Of a DNA stretch of 64,000 bases, positions 63,436 to 64,000 are shown piece after piece. A model generated the notes under the pieces. The model worked only from the letters and a program-made list of their open reading frames with translations. It was not told where the DNA came from and ran no database searches. Position 1 is the stretch's first letter. Each line of letters opens with the position of its first letter. The translations under genes were made by a program, and so were the position numbers. Source of the DNA: Paraburkholderia largidicola (GTDB taxonomy: Bacteria > Pseudomonadota > Gammaproteobacteria > Burkholderiales > Burkholderiaceae); the NCBI RefSeq assembly GCF_013426895.1, contig NZ_AP023175.1, positions 682,001 to 746,000 of the forward strand, read 5' to 3'.

Positions 63436-63855
63436 TCAGCGCCTGTTATCGAACGAAGCCGAGAGTGCCTTCAGACCATCGCGATAGATGCCTTCGAAAA
63501 GCGCCGACGCTTCTTCATCGCTTACGCCAGCGGGAGTAAATTCTCCAAACCACTCGACTCGCGAACTTTCCGCGCTGATCGTTTGCACACGCAGCGTCGA
63601 GCGATAACCGGTCACAGGAAACGGCGCTTGCAGAATCGAATACGTGTAGCTACGTGCGCTGTTATCGAACGCTTCCAGTCGTTCGACGATCGCGTCGCCG
63701 GCGGGCGTGGAAAGACGCCGCACGCGCCCGCCTTCGTCCGTTTCGCTCGACGGAATAAAAGGCAGCCAGTCGGGCAACGAATCGAAGCCGCCGATCAGTT
63801 GCCACACGGCCTCAGGTGAAGCGTGAATCTCGATGGATGCTTGGGCGCGTGCCAT
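63436..63855 (-). CDS. SRPBCC (polyketide cyclase/START-like) protein
   Basis: A 139-residue lipid/aromatic-ligand-binding fold protein. Features: ASIEIHASPEAVWQLIGGFD, LPDWLPFI and VEWFGEFTPAGVSDEEA. It begins 10 bp after the end of an aldo/keto reductase gene on the same strand, so it is co-transcribed. Ligand unknown. Confidence 0.87.
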   Translation of the reverse strand: MARAQASIEIHASPEAVWQLIGGFDSLPDWLPFIPSSETDEGGRVRRLSTPAGDAIVERLEAFDNSARSYTYSILQAPFPVTGYRSTLRVQTISAESSRVEWFGEFTPAGVSDEEASALFEGIYRDGLKALSASFDNRR

Positions 63856-63864
63856 GGTGGGTCC

Positions 63865-64000
63865 TTAAACGTTGTCGACGGGAAGCGGTGCGTTCGGGGC
63901 AACGAGAGCCTGTTCACGCAGGTCGTGCCAGAACTGGGCCGGAATGATCTCCGTCACGGCGGCATGATCTTCGGCGATCCGCTCGGGACGGCTAGCACCA
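63865..64000 (-). CDS. Aldo/keto reductase, C-terminal part only (cut by window edge)
   Basis: The last 44 codons of an aldo/keto reductase. The cofactor-binding end motif GASRPERIAEDHAAV and the family tail FWHDLREQALVAPNAPLP are clear. The rest lies beyond the window. It is followed by the SRPBCC gene with a 9-bp gap. Confidence 0.8.
   Translation of the reverse strand, partial: GASRPERIAEDHAAVTEIIPAQFWHDLREQALVAPNAPLPVDNV

Overview
The window looks like a chromosomal segment of a Paraburkholderia or close Burkholderia-group beta-proteobacterium. The evidence is high G+C coding sequence with strong third-position bias, a Burkholderia-type rpfF/rpfR fatty-acid quorum-sensing pair, a Pel exopolysaccharide operon, an HpnN hopanoid transporter, and many short accessory operons each next to a TetR, GntR, AraC, HxlR or LysR regulator. 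I saw no rRNA, tRNA, CRISPR array, transposase or integrase.

Region by region. (1) 1-5.5 kb: pelD-pelE-pelF-pelG, the inner-membrane and glycosyltransferase half of the Pel machine; pelABC should lie just upstream. (2) 5.5-14.1 kb: an aldo/keto reductase, a large Lhr-type helicase whose last ~50 codons are frameshifted, and a periplasmic trehalase. (3) 14.4-17.5 kb: rpfR (PAS-GGDEF-EAL) convergent with rpfF (BDSF synthase). (4) 17.9-25 kb: a malate/lactate dehydrogenase-type enzyme, an M20 peptidase, a superinfection-immunity-like membrane protein, an epoxide hydrolase, HxlR plus SMR exporter, a LysE exporter and a DUF2158 protein. (5) 25.5-32.5 kb: a TetR-MFS drug-efflux pair and a sugar-acid operon (GntR, SDR, MFS, mannonate-dehydratase-like enzyme) behind a perfect 26-bp palindrome. 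(6) 32.9-43 kb: small stress, redox and accessory genes, including a regulator fused to an alpha/beta-hydrolase opposite an FAD oxidoreductase. (7) 43-49.3 kb: AraC, a DUF305/beta-propeller pair, TetR/isochorismatase, and at least three decayed gene fragments. (8) 49.6-56.5 kb: a five-gene catabolic-looking operon (HAD, periplasmic binding protein, aminotransferase, IlvD/Edd dehydratase, SDR) with a divergent TetR. (9) 56.6-64 kb: RibD-like reductase, SnoaL protein, HpnN, MFS-LysR, a possible 42-aa ORF, an SRPBCC protein and a truncated aldo/keto reductase.

The most unusual structure is a pair of ~0.77-kb composite repeats (about 11560-12330 and 23930-24700). Each fills almost the whole gap between two convergent genes. 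Each has 78-bp arms in inverted orientation, each arm carrying a 34-bp hairpin, around an inner stem made of 26-bp inverted repeats. The inner cassette has opposite orientation in the two copies, and one 50-codon frame stays open in both.

A functional thread can be inferred. RpfF makes the cis-2-dodecenoic acid signal, RpfR binds that signal and turns over cyclic-di-GMP, and PelD is a cyclic-di-GMP receptor that drives Pel export. One window therefore holds signal synthesis, second-messenger turnover and a biofilm output.
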